Source of the DNA: an uncultured Collinsella sp. | GTDB taxonomy: Bacteria; Actinomycetota; Coriobacteriia; Coriobacteriales; Coriobacteriaceae | DNA length: 32,026 nucleotides | Assembly (NCBI GenBank): GCA_958403205.1 | Contig: CATXWM010000024.1 | Location: forward strand, 1-32,026 | Direction of reading: 5' to 3' | Part shown: piece by piece, positions 31,899 through 32,026 of the stretch | Numbering within the stretch: the first letter of the stretch is position 1 | How the letters are laid out: each line of letters begins with the position of its first letter | Notes under the pieces: model-generated | Told to the model about the DNA's origin: nothing | Seen by the model: only the letters and a program-made list of their open reading frames with translations | Database searches by the model: none | Translations under genes and position numbers: made by a program

Positions 31899-32026
31899 AG
31901 ATATATCCCCTCGGTCTATATGGTGTTACAGACATAGAGGATGGTACCAGTTAAAGCAGAGTTAAAGTCAAGTGTTAGCGTCGGATTATTTTAGCCAAAT
32001 ATAGTCGGCCGAGATTGACCAATCCC
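31899..32026. other. Upstream region of the DUF362 gene, window edge
   Basis: This short flank holds a ribosome site (GAGGGG) and a possible weak promoter on the minus strand: TTGACT, then about 19 bp, TACCAT. A direct repeat CTTTAACT lies in the spacer. Nothing else is visible. Confidence 0.3.

Noticed and set aside
30747..31937. Plus-strand open frame opposite the DUF362 gene
   Set aside because: Shadow of a protein with two clear 4Fe-4S motifs.
1..32026. CRISPR array, prophage, tRNA or rRNA
   Set aside because: No regularly spaced direct repeats, no phage or transposase proteins, and no tRNA or rRNA sequence were seen.

Overview
The window is 32 kb of high-GC chromosome from what looks like a Coriobacteriia member, most likely Collinsella or a close relative. 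This is inferred from the gene content, not measured. The signs are a LuxR-type regulator fused to a many-helix membrane domain, AGGAGG-type ribosome sites, an Nramp-related transporter with the altered metal site described for Eggerthella lenta NRMT, a solitary PTS EIIA-Glc, and dispersed intergenic GGGAC-containing repeats. No rRNA, tRNA, CRISPR array, phage gene or transposase was found. It reads as core chromosome with short accessory and regulatory pieces.

Layout. 1-3.7 kb: a lipoprotein, a PTS EIIA divergent from an RpiR/SIS regulator, and pyrE. 3.8-5.3 kb: a LuxR-family membrane regulator broken by a 7-nt homopolymer frameshift. 5.7-10.0 kb: a plus-strand module of a DUF4428-like zinc-ribbon protein, a zinc-ribbon membrane protein, an SPFH protein with two C-terminal zinc ribbons, and an exported protein whose lipobox cysteine is Tyr. 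10.1-14.1 kb: a minus-strand signalling operon (membrane sensor with degenerate kinase domain, histidine kinase, NarL-type response regulator) with 4-nt overlaps. 14.3-17.6 kb: a DUF4867-like protein, luxS, a nucleoside hydrolase and ribokinase. The last three fit S-adenosylhomocysteine detoxification and ribose/nucleoside salvage. 17.8-20.0 kb: an OatA-like acyltransferase. 20.1-23.3 kb: an Nramp-related/MgtE-like pair, probably for Mg2+. 23.6-25.0 kb: a membrane-anchored NodB-fold protein lacking its metal histidines. 25.1-29.4 kb: PRC-barrel, YtxH, cyanophycin-synthetase-N-like, CorC/CNNM and hemolysin III/PAQR genes. 29.5-31.9 kb: an alpha/beta hydrolase behind a strong promoter with two matching operators, and a DUF362 ferredoxin-like protein.

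The most unusual items are: (1) a two-hairpin 3' element found immediately after two unrelated genes (the lipoprotein and pyrE), with conserved linker words and compensatory stem changes, possibly an undescribed structured 3'-UTR RNA; (2) the SPFH/zinc-ribbon module; (3) a short overlapping upstream ORF and folded leader before the MgtE-like gene; (4) apparent pseudoenzymes and broken genes (NodB without His ligands, lipobox Cys to Tyr, frameshifted LuxR).
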